DNA of 64,000 bases from Rhodobacterales bacterium (GTDB lineage: Bacteria > Pseudomonadota > Alphaproteobacteria > Rhodobacterales > Rhodobacteraceae): assembly GCA_002748285.1 (NCBI GenBank), contig PDSA01000029.1:1-64000 (forward strand), read 5' to 3'. Below the pieces are notes generated by a model. That model had not been told where the DNA came from and did no database searches. It worked only from the letters and a program-made list of their open reading frames with translations. This document shows, one piece after another, positions 35,201-44,214 of this stretch (the stretch's first letter is position 1; each line of letters opens with the position of its first letter). Position numbers and translations under genes: made by a program.

Positions 35201-35582
35201 CATATTCAACGAGGTTCACGTGGTTCTGACCCACCCGGATCTGGCGTTTATCTTTGCGCCGGGCACCTTGTCCGAGGTTCCGGTTTTTGCCCGTCCTGAG
35301 GCTGTGAACGGGCAATCGGTTTATGGTGAGGTTGATCGGCTGGTGATTTCGGAGGATCACATATTGATCGTTGATTTCAAATCGAACGCCGTTGTTCCTG
35401 CCACAGAACAAGACGTTCCTGACGGGATATTGCGACAAATGGGGGCTTATAAGGCCATGTTAGAGATGGTTTACCCCAATCACCGCATTGAAACCGCGAT
35501 CCTGTGGACCAATAATGCGTCGCTGATGCGCCTTGCCCCTGAAACCGTAAACGCGGCATTTTGCCAAAGCGCCATGCCTTGA
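32217..35582 (+). CDS. addA: Double-strand break repair helicase AddA
   Basis: A 1121-residue UvrD-superfamily helicase with nuclease domain. Helicase motifs are ANAGSGKTRVLTDRVARLLL (Walker A, about residues 25-44), IQTIHSFCASLLRRFP, LVDEAQDTSPQQW (about 386), FVVGDEKQSIYSFQGA and VMTVHGAKGLESPIV. The C-terminal nuclease block has VYGEVDRL and the metal-binding LIVDFKSN near residue 1050. It is coupled to addB by an ATGA overlap. Confidence 0.94.
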   Translation: MIRRNEATEMQVRAATPGASTWLSANAGSGKTRVLTDRVARLLLDGVSPQHILCLTYTTAAASEMQNRLFKRLGVWAMQGTDELTAELRELGFEHDINTEELQNARRLFARAIETPGGLKIQTIHSFCASLLRRFPLEAGVSPQFKEMDERTSKLLRANIVEEMAEGEDVSAIEAIAAYHYDSDLDKLTSEIAKYRELFGGGTSVDDIWKIFGLKAGFNAESIHKAVLLGGERELLKSVLPYLENGKATDVKAAGKIREALRKPDQAGLVEGLELAFLTQAGIVSKRGTPTKDVALDLGDLFDPLEKLKARIEEGKNLKNSLYSAEKTLALYKFANRFLPLYAEQKQQKGWLDFDDLILLTAKLLNNPAVAQWVLFRLDGGINHILVDEAQDTSPQQWHVIERLAQEFSAGEGTHSGQPRTIFVVGDEKQSIYSFQGADPDEFDRMKRHFAQKLAEAHTPLNELQLTYSFRSAEPIMRLVDCTFQNRDGLDFASNTKHIAFKEQMPGRVDHWPMIAKSDAAEQKEWYDPTDMLANNNEKIILARQVAENIRKLCDNGDLIPQEIGNSGKYEMRPVTEGDFLILVRNRRSGLFQEIIRACKSAGLAIAGADRLKIGGELAVKDLTALLSFLATPEDDLSLAAVLRSPLFDWDEQALFDLAHKREKGSFLWAALRNQDRHQDDLEILNDLRKHADFLRPYELLERVLTRFEGRKNLLARLGAEAEDGIDALLDQAMNYERLSIPSLTGFITWMQTEEVEIKRQMDSGSNQIRVMTVHGAKGLESPIVILPDTAEWPLRIRGEIYQTDAGPVWQVTADKSPEIVSNTRDIMRQNQKRERMRLLYVAMTRAEKWLIICGAGTDKNGQSWHGITKSGMETAGAVQHSFDNGPGLRLQSGDWTGPLAEAKPDSEQATATLPDWALQPAETPARPAKALSPSDLGGAKAIYNDDQGLSEEQAMQRGSRIHVLLEHLPNHPRPDWPQLAKNMLPDCDEAAFNDIFNEVHVVLTHPDLAFIFAPGTLSEVPVFARPEAVNGQSVYGEVDRLVISEDHILIVDFKSNAVVPATEQDVPDGILRQMGAYKAMLEMVYPNHRIETAILWTNNASLMRLAPETVNAAFCQSAMP

Positions 35583-35640
35583 CCTCAAAGTTGCATCTGC
35601 TTAGTTTGCGCCGAAACCCCACCCGCAAGGAGAATATCAA

Positions 35641-35961
35641 ATGGCGACCGTAGCAGTATCAGACGCAACATATGAAGCAGAAGTCCTGAAATCCGATCTA
35701 CCAGTTGTGGTCGATTTCTGGGCAGAGTGGTGCGGACCGTGCAAGCAAATCGGCCCTGCGCTGGAAGAACTGGCGGCGGAAATGGCCGGAAAGGTCAAGA
35801 TCGCCAAGGTGAATGTGGACGAAAACCCGAATACTCCGGCACAGATGGGCATCCGCGGTATTCCGGCTCTTTTCTTGGTCAAAGATGGTCAGGTTATTGC
35901 CAACAAGGTTGGCGCCGCCCCCAAAGCCGCCATTAAAAGCTGGATTGAAGAATCGCTGTAA
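35641..35961 (+). CDS. trxA: Thioredoxin 1
   Basis: A 106-residue thioredoxin with the redox pair in [10 protein letters not shown] (Cys31/Cys34), the cis-proline region [13 protein letters not shown] and no signal peptide, so it is cytoplasmic. A strong AAGGAGA ribosome binding site precedes the ATG. It follows addA, an order widespread in alphaproteobacteria, and is followed by a strong terminator. Confidence 0.97.
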   Translation: MATVAVSDATYEAEVLKSDLPVVVDFWAEWCGPCKQIGPALEELAAEMAGKVKIAKVNVDENPNTPAQMGIRGIPALFLVKDGQVIANKVGAAPKAAIKSWIEESL

Positions 35962-35979
35962 AAGGCCGCAAATCATCGC

Positions 35980-36008
35980 AAAAGGGGTGCATTCCGCGCC
36001 CCTTTTTT
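35980..36008 (+). terminator. Rho-independent terminator after trxA
   Basis: An 11-bp stem (AAAAGGGGTGC / GCGCCCCTTTT, one T-G wobble) with loop ATTCC runs into six T residues. It begins 19 bases after the trxA stop and separates the divL-to-trxA run from hslV. Confidence 0.88.
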
Positions 36009-36071
36009 GTTGCCCGCTTGTGTTGTTTGGGCGGCATTGCCATATAGGTTCAGACAAAGCAGGAGGAAAAC

Positions 36072-36629
36072 ATGGCAGAAGATCAATTTCCCGGTTGGCA
36101 TGGCACCACGATTATTGGTGTAAAAAAGGATGGCAAGGTAGTGATCGCCGGGGATGGTCAGGTGAGCCTTGGTCAGACGGTGATCAAAGGCACCGCCAAA
36201 AAGGTGCGCCGCCTGTCGCCCGGCGGGTTTGACGTTGTCGCTGGGTTTGCTGGGTCAACGGCCGATGCGTTCACCCTGCTTGAGCGGCTTGAGGCCAAGC
36301 TGGAGGCCACTCCGGGGCAGTTGGCCCGGGCCTCGGTTGAGCTGGCCAAGGATTGGCGCACTGATAAATACCTGCAAAAACTCGAAGCTATGCTGATCGT
36401 TTCCGATGGGGCAGATATTTTCGTCATCACCGGCGCCGGCGACGTGTTAGAGCCCGAACATGACGTGACGGCCATTGGATCGGGCGGGAACTATGCTCTG
36501 GCCGCGGCGCGGGGGATGATGGATAGCGCACTGAGCGCCGAAGACATCGCCCGCAAAGCCATGGCGATTGCCGCTGACATCTGCGTTTATACCAATGGCA
36601 ATCTGACTGTTGAGAGCATTTCGAAATGA
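36072..36629 (+). CDS. hslV: ATP-dependent protease peptidase subunit HslV
   Basis: A 185-residue threonine protease of the proteasome beta fold, partner of the HslU ATPase. The short propeptide ends before [20 protein letters not shown] (shown in part as GTTIIGV), so the catalytic N-terminal Thr is Thr12. [21 protein letters not shown] (here [15 protein letters not shown]) and DICVYTNGN near the C-terminus are conserved. AGGAGG precedes the ATG. It overlaps the following membrane-protein gene by 4 bases. Confidence 0.96.
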   Translation: MAEDQFPGWHGTTIIGVKKDGKVVIAGDGQVSLGQTVIKGTAKKVRRLSPGGFDVVAGFAGSTADAFTLLERLEAKLEATPGQLARASVELAKDWRTDKYLQKLEAMLIVSDGADIFVITGAGDVLEPEHDVTAIGSGGNYALAAARGMMDSALSAEDIARKAMAIAADICVYTNGNLTVESISK

Positions 36630-37690
36630 TCTCCAAAGACGATCTTCGCGCCGCAGTTGGCTCGGGCCTTTTGTCCGAGGCGCAGGCAGCATCGCTTTCT
36701 GCGTTGGCCGACAGCCGCCGGGGTGCCCGTGAAAACCTTTCCGAAACCGATGAACCGTTTGAGCTGTTCCGGGGCTTTAATGAGGTGTTCATCATTATCG
36801 GCCTGCTCATTCTGACGTTCGGCTGGATCACCACGATGGGGGTCAATATTGCGGTCAGCCCAACCAATCCGCAATCCCAGGTTGTGAGCTGGGCCGTTGT
36901 TGGGGCCGCGATCCTTTGGGTGTTTTCCGAATACTTCATTCGCCGCCGACGCATGATCGGCCCGGCCATCACCCTAGCTGCCCTGTTTGCGGCCAATGCC
37001 ACGGTTGGGCTGGTTGCCCATTTTTCGCATGTGTTCATGGTGGTGCAGCAAGATTACGCATCGCTGCTGATGCCGGTGGGCCTGACCACCGTTGCGGTCG
37101 CCCTTTATTGGTTCCGCTTTCGGGTGCCGTTTGCCATGGCCCTGATCGCGCTTGGCATCATGGCATTCGCGCTTATCGCCGGTGCCACCCAAGCCGGAAG
37201 CCCCTCAAGCCCGACCGAGCTATTCCTGCTGTCGGCCGATGGCACTTTTGCATGGATCACTCTAGCCGTTGGTCTGGTGGTTTTCATCATCGCCATGATG
37301 TTTGACATGAGTGATCCGCACCGCGTCACCCTGCGGTCTTCGCAAGGGTTCTGGCTGCATGTGATCGCCGCGCCCGCGCTGGTCAACACCATCTCGCTGA
37401 CCCTGCTCAAAGAGGGCTCAGCCAGCGGAAATCTGATCCTTTTTGCCGTTCTGGTGCTGTTTGCTATTGTCGCCATCATCATTGACCGGCGCTCTTTCCT
37501 GATTGCCGCTATCGGGTATTGCGTGACCCTTTCAGTTACCGTCCTTGACGGAACCAGCGCGGCCTGGACCGTTTTGATCCTGGGCTTTTTGCTGGTGTTC
37601 ATGGGTGCCTTCTGGGCCCGGATCCGCGCAACAATTCTGCAGCCATTGGGTGGTATTCTGCCGCTTGATCGCCTTCCCCCCTGCCACTGA
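36626..37690 (+). CDS. Multi-pass membrane protein of unknown function, between hslV and hslU
   Basis: The 354-residue protein has an N-terminal soluble segment of about 45 residues with helical, DUF2157-like character ([22 protein letters not shown]). About ten hydrophobic helices follow to the C-terminus. No catalytic motif or transporter signature is apparent. It overlaps hslV by 4 bases and ends 13 bases before hslU, so it is co-expressed with the heat-shock protease. Whether it has any part in proteolysis or membrane stress is unknown. DUF2157-family relationship is my guess from its N-terminus and helix pattern. Confidence 0.8.
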   Translation: MISKDDLRAAVGSGLLSEAQAASLSALADSRRGARENLSETDEPFELFRGFNEVFIIIGLLILTFGWITTMGVNIAVSPTNPQSQVVSWAVVGAAILWVFSEYFIRRRRMIGPAITLAALFAANATVGLVAHFSHVFMVVQQDYASLLMPVGLTTVAVALYWFRFRVPFAMALIALGIMAFALIAGATQAGSPSSPTELFLLSADGTFAWITLAVGLVVFIIAMMFDMSDPHRVTLRSSQGFWLHVIAAPALVNTISLTLLKEGSASGNLILFAVLVLFAIVAIIIDRRSFLIAAIGYCVTLSVTVLDGTSAAWTVLILGFLLVFMGAFWARIRATILQPLGGILPLDRLPPCH

Positions 37691-37703
37691 TCGAAAGACT
37701 AAA

Positions 37704-39011
37704 ATGACTGACCTAACCCCCCGCGAAATCGTATCCGAGCTTGACCGTTTCATCATCGGCCAAAAAGACGCCAAACGCGCCGTGGCTGTGGCGCTGCGCA
37801 ACCGTTGGCGGCGCAAACAGCTGGGCGATGATCTGCGAGAAGAGGTTTACCCGAAAAACATCCTGATGATCGGGCCCACCGGTGTTGGCAAAACCGAAAT
37901 CAGCCGCCGTTTGGCCAAGCTGGCGCGGGCGCCCTTTATCAAGGTCGAAGCCACGAAATTCACCGAAGTTGGCTATGTTGGCCGCGATGTTGAGCAGATC
38001 ATCCGCGATCTGGTGGACGGTTCGATCACCATGACCCGCGAACATATGCGTCAAGAGGTTAAGGCCAAGGCCCGCGAGGCTGCCGAAACTCGGGTGATCG
38101 AGGCCATCGCCGGCCCGGATGCGCGTGAAGGCACCCGCAACATGTTCCGCAAAAAGCTGCACGCCGGCGAGCTGGATGATACGGTGATCGAGCTGGATAT
38201 CACCGATCAGTCAAACCCGATGTCGATGTTTGAAATCCCCGGCCAGCCGGGGCAGAGCATGGGCATGATGAATATTGGCGATATTCTGGGCTCGGCCATG
38301 GGTGGGCGCACGGTGCGGCGCAAAATGACCGTGTCCGAAAGCTATGATGTGCTGATCGGCGAAGAGGCCGACAAGCTGCTGGATGATGAAACCGTCACCC
38401 GTGCCGCTGTCAATGAGGTTGAACAAAACGGCATCGTTTTTCTGGACGAAATCGACAAGGTCTGCGCCCGCAAAAGCGCCGGTGGGGCTGATGTTTCACG
38501 GGAAGGTGTGCAGCGCGATCTGCTGCCTTTGATCGAGGGCACGACCGTTTCCACCAAACACGGCCCGATCAAAACCGATCATATTCTGTTTATTGCCTCT
38601 GGTGCGTTTCATGTGGCCAAGCCCTCAGACCTGTTGCCCGAACTTCAGGGCCGTTTGCCGATCCGGGTGGAATTGCGCGCCCTGACGGAACAGGATTTCG
38701 TGCGCATCCTGACCGAAACCGACAATGCCCTGACCCGGCAATATACCGCCCTGATGGCCACCGAAAAGGTCACGGTCGAGTTTACTGAAAACGGCATCAG
38801 CGCCCTTGCAAAAATCGCCGCCGAGGTCAACAAATCAGTTGAAAATATCGGCGCAAGGCGGCTTTATACGGTTATGGAGCGAGTATTTGAAGAGCTGTCT
38901 TTCAACGCACCCGATCGCTCGGGTGATCATATCAAAGTGGATTCAGGTTTTGTTGAGGAAAATCTGGGCGAACTTTCACGATCCATGGATGTCAGCCGCT
39001 ATGTCTTGTAA
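37704..39011 (+). CDS. hslU: HslU ATPase subunit of the HslUV protease
   Basis: A 435-residue AAA+ unfoldase. Motifs are the N-terminal [17 protein letters not shown], Walker [18 protein letters not shown] (near residues 55-71), the pore loop in [10 protein letters not shown] and the Walker B block [11 protein letters not shown]. The substrate-handling I domain lies between about residues 110 and 240. The extreme C-terminus SRYVL, which inserts into HslV pockets, is intact. The start at 37704 follows the GACTAAA spacer; a longer open frame back to 37605 is within the membrane-protein gene and rejected. Confidence 0.96.
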   Translation: MTDLTPREIVSELDRFIIGQKDAKRAVAVALRNRWRRKQLGDDLREEVYPKNILMIGPTGVGKTEISRRLAKLARAPFIKVEATKFTEVGYVGRDVEQIIRDLVDGSITMTREHMRQEVKAKAREAAETRVIEAIAGPDAREGTRNMFRKKLHAGELDDTVIELDITDQSNPMSMFEIPGQPGQSMGMMNIGDILGSAMGGRTVRRKMTVSESYDVLIGEEADKLLDDETVTRAAVNEVEQNGIVFLDEIDKVCARKSAGGADVSREGVQRDLLPLIEGTTVSTKHGPIKTDHILFIASGAFHVAKPSDLLPELQGRLPIRVELRALTEQDFVRILTETDNALTRQYTALMATEKVTVEFTENGISALAKIAAEVNKSVENIGARRLYTVMERVFEELSFNAPDRSGDHIKVDSGFVEENLGELSRSMDVSRYVL

Positions 39012-39014
39012 CCC

Positions 39015-40121
39015 ATGACCCTGTTTTGGCGCATATTCTGGATCACCAGCCTTGCGGCGCTGGCGGCTTGCACGCCACGCGGGATTGTCTCGGTGTTTCC
39101 AGAAGCCGCGCTGGTCGGGCAGGTGCGCAGCATTTTTGTCGGCAGCACCCGGGGCATGAACCCGGATGGCAGTTTTAACAAAACCCGGGCGGAAAATCTG
39201 TCATTTCATCGCTATGATGTTTCGATCCCGCCAGATCGCAAGCCCGGGAAAATCACCTGGCCGGGTTCCAATCCCGACCCGAAAAAGCATTTTCTGACCA
39301 CGGGCATCAATCATTTCAGCTCAGCCCACGGATTTGAGAAACACCTGTCCCAAACCCTCAAAAGTCTGCCCCCAAAGCAACGTGAAGTTGTGGTTTTCGT
39401 GCATGGTTTTAACAACAGCTTTGCCGAGGGTCTTTACCGCTTTGCCCAGCTTACAAACGATCTGGCCCTGCCCAACCCGACCGTTCATTATTCATGGCCC
39501 AGCGCGGCGAACCCTCTGGGGTATGTTTATGATCGTGATAGCGCCTTGTTCGCCCGCGATGGACTCGAGGAGATGTTGAAAACCATCAAGGCCGCCGGGG
39601 GAAAGAAAATCTTGCTGGTGGGGCATTCGATGGGATCTCTGCTGGTGATGGAGACCCTGCGCCAGATGGCGATTGAAAATCCACGAGGATTTGCTGACTA
39701 TTTCAGCGGGATCATCCTGATTTCGCCGGATATAGATATTGATCTGTTTCACCAACAGGCGGCAAAAATCGGAGATTTACCCCAACCCTTTGCCATTTTC
39801 ATATCGCAAAAAGATCGAGCGCTGAGACTGTCCGCCCGCCTTTCCGGCAAGCACAAACGGCTGGGCAATATCCGCAATGTCTCGGAGTTGGCGGAACTGC
39901 AGGTAACCCTGATTGATGTCACCAATTTTTACGGCAGTCCATCTGGCCATTTCACAGCCGCGACCTCGCCGGCCTTATTGCGAATTTTGGGTAAAGTCGG
40001 GAATGTGGATGCGGCGTTCAGGAATGATCGCACAGGCCGGGCCGGGTTGTTGCCCGGAACAATTCTGACGGTACAAAAAGCCACCCATATCATTCTGTCC
40101 CCGGCAACGGCAGCGCAATAG
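39015..40121 (+). CDS. Alpha/beta-hydrolase lipoprotein (DUF900-type)
   Basis: A 368-residue protein starting 3 bases after hslU. The N-terminus is a lipoprotein signal with lipobox LAAC (Cys19), so it is probably lipidated. The hydrolase core has VVVFVHGFNNSFAEGLYRF (oxyanion region, about residue 118-136) and the nucleophile elbow LVGHSMGSLLVME. Candidate acid and base follow at SPDIDID and SGHFTAA. The family (DUF900) is widespread with unknown substrates. The coupling to hslVU may simply be read-through. Confidence 0.82.
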   Translation: MTLFWRIFWITSLAALAACTPRGIVSVFPEAALVGQVRSIFVGSTRGMNPDGSFNKTRAENLSFHRYDVSIPPDRKPGKITWPGSNPDPKKHFLTTGINHFSSAHGFEKHLSQTLKSLPPKQREVVVFVHGFNNSFAEGLYRFAQLTNDLALPNPTVHYSWPSAANPLGYVYDRDSALFARDGLEEMLKTIKAAGGKKILLVGHSMGSLLVMETLRQMAIENPRGFADYFSGIILISPDIDIDLFHQQAAKIGDLPQPFAIFISQKDRALRLSARLSGKHKRLGNIRNVSELAELQVTLIDVTNFYGSPSGHFTAATSPALLRILGKVGNVDAAFRNDRTGRAGLLPGTILTVQKATHIILSPATAAQ

Positions 40122-40125
40122 GCAC

Positions 40126-40713
40126 CTATCGGTGTCGCCTCAGATAGACGTAATAAGCCCCCTCACCGCCATGTTTTTGGTGCGCCGGTGTGATTTGCAA
40201 AATCAGCTGCGCCAGCGGCGGGATGGTCAACCAGTGGGGAACCTGTTGACGTAAGACTCCGCGGCGTTCGGGGATGATGGTATCGCTGGTGTCGGATTTG
40301 CCCTTGCCAGTGACCACCAAAACCAGCCGTTTGCCCTGTGCATGTGCGGAAATGATAAACCCGGTCAGCGCCGGATGCGCCCGGGCCAGAGTCATCCCGT
40401 GCAGGTCAATCTTGCCCTCTGGTCCCAACTTGCCGCGTTTCATTTTGCCATAGGATTTGCGATCCATATGAACCGGAGCATTTTTAAGGTGTTCGGTGAT
40501 GTGCGGGGTCAGATTATGCGCCGGGTTCGGGCTCTGGGCCTTTTGACCCAGCCGGAATTCCTCAAGCTGGGGCTTGGCGTGGGTAACATGGATTTTATCA
40601 ACCGACTGCTTTACCGGACGCAGGCGCTCGGGGTGCAACGGCTTGGATTGTTCGGCCACACGCTGCCATAATTCGCGCTCTTCCGGGTGTAATCCGCGTG
40701 GTTTTCGCCTCAT
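40126..40713 (-). CDS. Smr-domain protein
   Basis: A 195-residue soluble protein with a basic N-terminal half and a C-terminal Smr (small MutS-related) domain, about residues 95-195. The LDLHG-type motif reads KIDLHGMTLARAHPAL, followed by VLVVTGKGKS and GGEGAYYVYLRR. Such domains bind or nick branched DNA or act as RNA endonucleases; the role of this stand-alone form is unsettled. It overlaps mltA by 4 bases downstream on the same strand. Confidence 0.88.
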   Translation of the reverse strand: MRRKPRGLHPEERELWQRVAEQSKPLHPERLRPVKQSVDKIHVTHAKPQLEEFRLGQKAQSPNPAHNLTPHITEHLKNAPVHMDRKSYGKMKRGKLGPEGKIDLHGMTLARAHPALTGFIISAHAQGKRLVLVVTGKGKSDTSDTIIPERRGVLRQQVPHWLTIPPLAQLILQITPAHQKHGGEGAYYVYLRRHR

Positions 40714-41750
40714 TGCAGCGCCTCGGGCACCAGCTCAAACGCCTGCTGGACCGGCATCAAAACCACCATCCGGCCCGTATCGCGCACCTTTCCCGCCGCA
40801 CGTCCGGCCTGATCGCCCGAGCCATAAAAAATATCCGCCCGCTGCGCCCCTTTGATCGCCGATCCGGTATCCTGAGCCACCATCAAACGCCGGATCACAT
40901 CATGGCCGGTTTTTTCCAGCCACACCGGCGCACCCAGCGGCGTGAATTTCGGATCAACCGCCACGGTGCGCCCGCCGGTGATCGAGCGGTTCATCGCGCC
41001 AATCGGCCCCTTATCGGCGGGCACTTTGGTGATTTTGCGAAAGAACACAAAAGAGGGATTGTGGCGCAGTAGCTCAGCCCCCAACCGGGGGTTTCGACGC
41101 ACCCAATTCTGAATGACTTGCGCAGAAACCTGATGTTTTGAATAGACCCCGCGCCGGATCAGCTCCTGACCAATTGAGCGGTAATTGCGATTGTTCGAAC
41201 CCCCATATCCCACTCGCATCATCCGGCCATTGGTCAGCCGAATGCGGCCCGATCCCTGAATTTGCAGAAAGAACAGCTCTACCGGATCATCCACCCAGAC
41301 CAACTCTAACCCACGACCCGCAAGGGCTCCGGTTTCTTCAATCTGACGCCGGGTCAGCCATGAGCTGCCGGATCGGACTTCGGGCGGTTTGCGATAGAGC
41401 GGGTAACGAAAGCGGGCGGTTTGTGTGAGGGACCCATTCAGCTCGGGCTCGAAATAGCCGGTGAACAGGGCCGGTTTGCCGTCTTCGATCAGAACCGGGC
41501 GGAAAAAGGTTTCAAAATAGCTTTTGGCGTTGGGTTTGGTTTTGGCGAATTTACACAGGGCCGACCAATCGCCGGTTTTGTTGATAGAGCAGGTTTGCAG
41601 GAACACATGCAGGGCGCGATCGTGGTCATCCTGTTGCCAACCCAGAAGGTCTGAGAATTCCAGCAAGGTGTATTTGGCAGCGCTCGCTTTGGACGGATCG
41701 GTTGTGGCCATTACCATAAGCACCAGTATTGACCACAAGGCATGTTTCAT
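40710..41750 (-). CDS. mltA: Murein transglycosylase A
   Basis: A 346-residue periplasmic lytic transglycosylase with an N-terminal signal peptide (cleavage expected near KASA24). The MltA domain contains LFTGYFEPELNGS, VELFFLQIQGSGRI and RVGYGGSNNRNYRSIG. The C-terminal 3D domain has the catalytic aspartates in VAQDTGSAIKGAQRADIFYGSG (quoted in part: QDTGSAIKG, RADIFYG). It cuts glycan strands into anhydro-muropeptides, complementing the MltB-type enzyme at 11.5 kb. It overlaps both the Tim44-like and Smr genes by 4 bases. Confidence 0.93.
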   Translation of the reverse strand: MKHALWSILVLMVMATTDPSKASAAKYTLLEFSDLLGWQQDDHDRALHVFLQTCSINKTGDWSALCKFAKTKPNAKSYFETFFRPVLIEDGKPALFTGYFEPELNGSLTQTARFRYPLYRKPPEVRSGSSWLTRRQIEETGALAGRGLELVWVDDPVELFFLQIQGSGRIRLTNGRMMRVGYGGSNNRNYRSIGQELIRRGVYSKHQVSAQVIQNWVRRNPRLGAELLRHNPSFVFFRKITKVPADKGPIGAMNRSITGGRTVAVDPKFTPLGAPVWLEKTGHDVIRRLMVAQDTGSAIKGAQRADIFYGSGDQAGRAAGKVRDTGRMVVLMPVQQAFELVPEALQ

Positions 41751-42400
41751 TCCCCTGTTGCAACCAGCTTCCAGTTTGGATCATCCGAGGTCATGCTGCG
41801 GGCAAAGGTCCAGCTGTCTTTTTGCTGTTTCACTTCATTGGGGCTGCCCTGAACGGCCTTGCCATCGCTGTCATAAACGACAGAGGTGGTTTCGCCGATA
41901 AACCGAACCGTGATTTCGGCCAGTTTTTTGTTCACTTTGTATTTTGCATCCAGCAGCTTGGTTTCGCGCACGCCGATGAATTCAGATTCGATGGTCAGAC
42001 CCTGCTGCTTGCGGTTTTCGATCACCTCAGAGAAGGTCTCAAACACCTCATCAGACAGAAACGGTTTCAGGTTTTCAATCTCGCCGTGCTCAAAACCCAT
42101 CAGGATCATCTCATAGGCACCGCGTGCGCCCTGCAAAAATTGGCTGACGGAAAAATCAGGGTTGGCGGCTTTCATCTTTTCCAGCTCATTGGCCACCGCG
42201 CTGCCTTCTTCGACATGATCGGTAATGTCGCGGTCCACCCCGCCTTCAATCACCTCGAATTGCGGCTGGGTTGGCTGGCGCTCGATAATCTCCGGCGGTT
42301 TTTCAAACCCCTCACGCGTACCCAGAACGCCTCTGAGCTTGAGGATCAGAAACAGGGCAATTCCTGCCAAAACAATTAATTGGATTGTACCGGGGGTCAT
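41747..42400 (-). CDS. Tim44/TimA-family membrane-associated protein
   Basis: The 217-residue protein has one N-terminal membrane helix (TIQLIVLAGIALFLILKL), a charged linker and a C-terminal Tim44-like domain (about residues 75-217) with FLQGARGAYEMILMGFEHG and ITVRFIGETTSVV. In alphaproteobacteria it is regarded as the relative of the mitochondrial Tim44 import component. Here it neighbours fxsA-like and secB genes, a common alphaproteobacterial arrangement. A part in inner-membrane or export processes is inferred. It is divergent from fxsA. Confidence 0.85.
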   Translation of the reverse strand: MTPGTIQLIVLAGIALFLILKLRGVLGTREGFEKPPEIIERQPTQPQFEVIEGGVDRDITDHVEEGSAVANELEKMKAANPDFSVSQFLQGARGAYEMILMGFEHGEIENLKPFLSDEVFETFSEVIENRKQQGLTIESEFIGVRETKLLDAKYKVNKKLAEITVRFIGETTSVVYDSDGKAVQGSPNEVKQQKDSWTFARSMTSDDPNWKLVATGE

Positions 42401-42505
42401 TCAGATCCTCATTTTTCGTAACTCAGGGCATGGAAACATGCGATGTTCGAACATATGTTGTAAGCGCTGGGCCAATTCAAGTCCAGCCCGGTATATGAGG
42501 GCAAG

Positions 42506-42985
42506 ATGTGGTTATTTCTACTGTTTATAACGGTTCCGCTGATTGAAATTGCGTTATTTATCCAGATCGGCGGTATTCTGGGGCTATGGTATACGCTTGC
42601 GGTGGTAGTCCTGACGGCCATACTGGGCACTTGGCTGGTGCGCAATCAGGGGATCGCGGCCATGACCGAGGTCAGGGGCTCGTTTTCTGAATTGCGCGAC
42701 CCGAGCGAGCCGCTGGCAAACGGAGCGATGATCCTGTTTGCCGGTGCGCTATTGTTAACACCCGGATTTTTCACCGATGTGGTCGGGTTTTTACTGTTGT
42801 TCCCACCGTTTCGCAGCGCTGCTTTTCACTATTTGAAAAAGCGCGTTACCGTGCAGAGCTTTACGGTTGTTGGGGGCACCCCGTCCCGGCGCGGTCGCCC
42901 GGATGACGTTGTTGATGTGGAATATACCGAAGTTACCACAAAAAAACCGCGATCCGGCAAACCTTCGGGCTGGACCAAGGATTGA
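42506..42985 (+). CDS. fxsA: FxsA-family membrane protein
   Basis: A 159-residue protein with membrane helices near residues 2-20, 25-45 and 72-100. The FxsA pattern is clear: LFITVPLIEIALFIQIGG, GTWLVRNQGIAAM, and the LLLTPGFFTDVVGFLLLFPP hairpin. The C-terminal 40 residues are polar and cytoplasmic. In E. coli FxsA (suppressor of F exclusion of phage T7) is a cytoplasmic-membrane protein; the molecular role is not known. secB follows after 60 bases. Confidence 0.88.
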   Translation: MWLFLLFITVPLIEIALFIQIGGILGLWYTLAVVVLTAILGTWLVRNQGIAAMTEVRGSFSELRDPSEPLANGAMILFAGALLLTPGFFTDVVGFLLLFPPFRSAAFHYLKKRVTVQSFTVVGGTPSRRGRPDDVVDVEYTEVTTKKPRSGKPSGWTKD

Positions 42986-43045
42986 GCCCAGCAAACGGAC
43001 CTGCTAACACCAACCCAACGTAAATTCCTATCAGGAGAAGATAAC

Positions 43046-43531
43046 ATGGCCGAAAACGGCGCAGAAACCCCACAAGTCAAAATGCAAGTTCTGGCCCAGT
43101 TCATCAAGGATATGTCCTTTGAAAATGCTGTTGCCCAAAAGGGTATTGATGGCGAAGTCCAGCCTGACATTGAAGTTCAGGTTAATTTGGACGCTAAAAA
43201 ACGTAATGTTGAGCATCAATATGAGGTGGTCAGCAAGTTCAAGATCAACTCGAAAAACAAAGAGGGCGGTCAGCCGCTGTTTTTGCTGGAGCTGGAATAT
43301 GGTGGGATTTTCCACATTGAGAACGTGCCAGAAGACCAGCTGCACCCCTTCCTGCTGATTGAGTGCCCCCGGATGCTGTTCCCCTATGCCCGCCGCATTG
43401 TCGGAGACATCACCCGCGATGGTGGCTTCCCGCCGCTGAGTCTGGAAAACATTGATTTTCTTGCGCTTTATCGCGCCGAGCTGGCCCGCCGGGCCGAGGC
43501 AGAAGCAGCCGCTAAACCCGCTGACGCCTAA
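43046..43531 (+). CDS. secB: Protein-export chaperone SecB
   Basis: A 161-residue tetrameric chaperone keeping preproteins unfolded for SecA. The alphaproteobacterial form is evident from VLAQFIKDMSFENA near the start, the beta strands DIEVQVNLDAKKR, and PFLLIECPRMLFPYARRI. A C-terminal alanine-rich tail follows. AGGAGAAG lies upstream of the ATG. Its stop overlaps the convergent dnaQ stop by 4 bases. Confidence 0.96.
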   Translation: MAENGAETPQVKMQVLAQFIKDMSFENAVAQKGIDGEVQPDIEVQVNLDAKKRNVEHQYEVVSKFKINSKNKEGGQPLFLLELEYGGIFHIENVPEDQLHPFLLIECPRMLFPYARRIVGDITRDGGFPPLSLENIDFLALYRAELARRAEAEAAAKPADA

Positions 43532-44214
43532 AGTTTCGACCAGATTGCATCGTCGCCCATTTCCTTGACAAAGGCATCATGGGCGGCGATTTCATCTTTG
43601 GTCAGTTTGCTGGCCAACGGTGTGGGCCGCGGTTTTGCCCGCCAGCTGCTATCGGTGCGGGTTTTGCTGCGGCGCTCAACCACGTTCAGGGCAAAGCCGG
43701 ATTGACGTCCGCCCAGCAGTTCCAGATAGACTTCGGCTAGGATCTCGGAATCGAGCAACGCGCCATGCAAGGTGCGGGCCGAATTATCTATGCTAAAGCG
43801 CCGACACAACCCATCCAGAGATGCGTTCGCCCCCGGGAATTTTCGGCGGGCGATGGCCAGAGTGTCTAAGGAACGCTCCATCGGAATAATGGGCCGCTTT
43901 ACCCAGCTCAGCTCGGCATTGAGAAATTTCATGTCAAAGCTGGCATTGTGGATGACCAGCTTGGAATCCTGAATGAAATCCAGAAACTCTTGCGCAATAT
44001 CCTTGAAAACAGGTTTATCCGCGAGGAATTCATCACCCAGACCATGCACCTTGAAGGCTTCTTCGGGCATGGAGCGTTCGGGGTTGATATATTGGTGATA
44101 GGTATTGCCGGTGGGCATATGGTTGAACAGCTCAACCGCGCCGATTTCGACAATCCGATCCCCCTGATCCGGGTCAAAGCCGGTGGTTTCTGTATCCAAT
44201 ACGATTTCACGCAT
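43528..44214 (-). CDS. dnaQ: DNA polymerase III epsilon subunit (proofreading exonuclease)
   Basis: A 228-residue DEDDh 3'-5' exonuclease. Exo I is [21 protein letters not shown] (residues about 4-24, in part), Exo II is [16 protein letters not shown], and Exo III with the catalytic His is [17 protein letters not shown]. The C-terminal tail that binds the polymerase subunit is present. ATG 44214 begins [13 protein letters not shown]; the longer upstream frame lies within coaE and is rejected. It overlaps coaE by 8 bases. Confidence 0.94.
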   Translation of the reverse strand: MREIVLDTETTGFDPDQGDRIVEIGAVELFNHMPTGNTYHQYINPERSMPEEAFKVHGLGDEFLADKPVFKDIAQEFLDFIQDSKLVIHNASFDMKFLNAELSWVKRPIIPMERSLDTLAIARRKFPGANASLDGLCRRFSIDNSARTLHGALLDSEILAEVYLELLGGRQSGFALNVVERRSKTRTDSSWRAKPRPTPLASKLTKDEIAAHDAFVKEMGDDAIWSKL

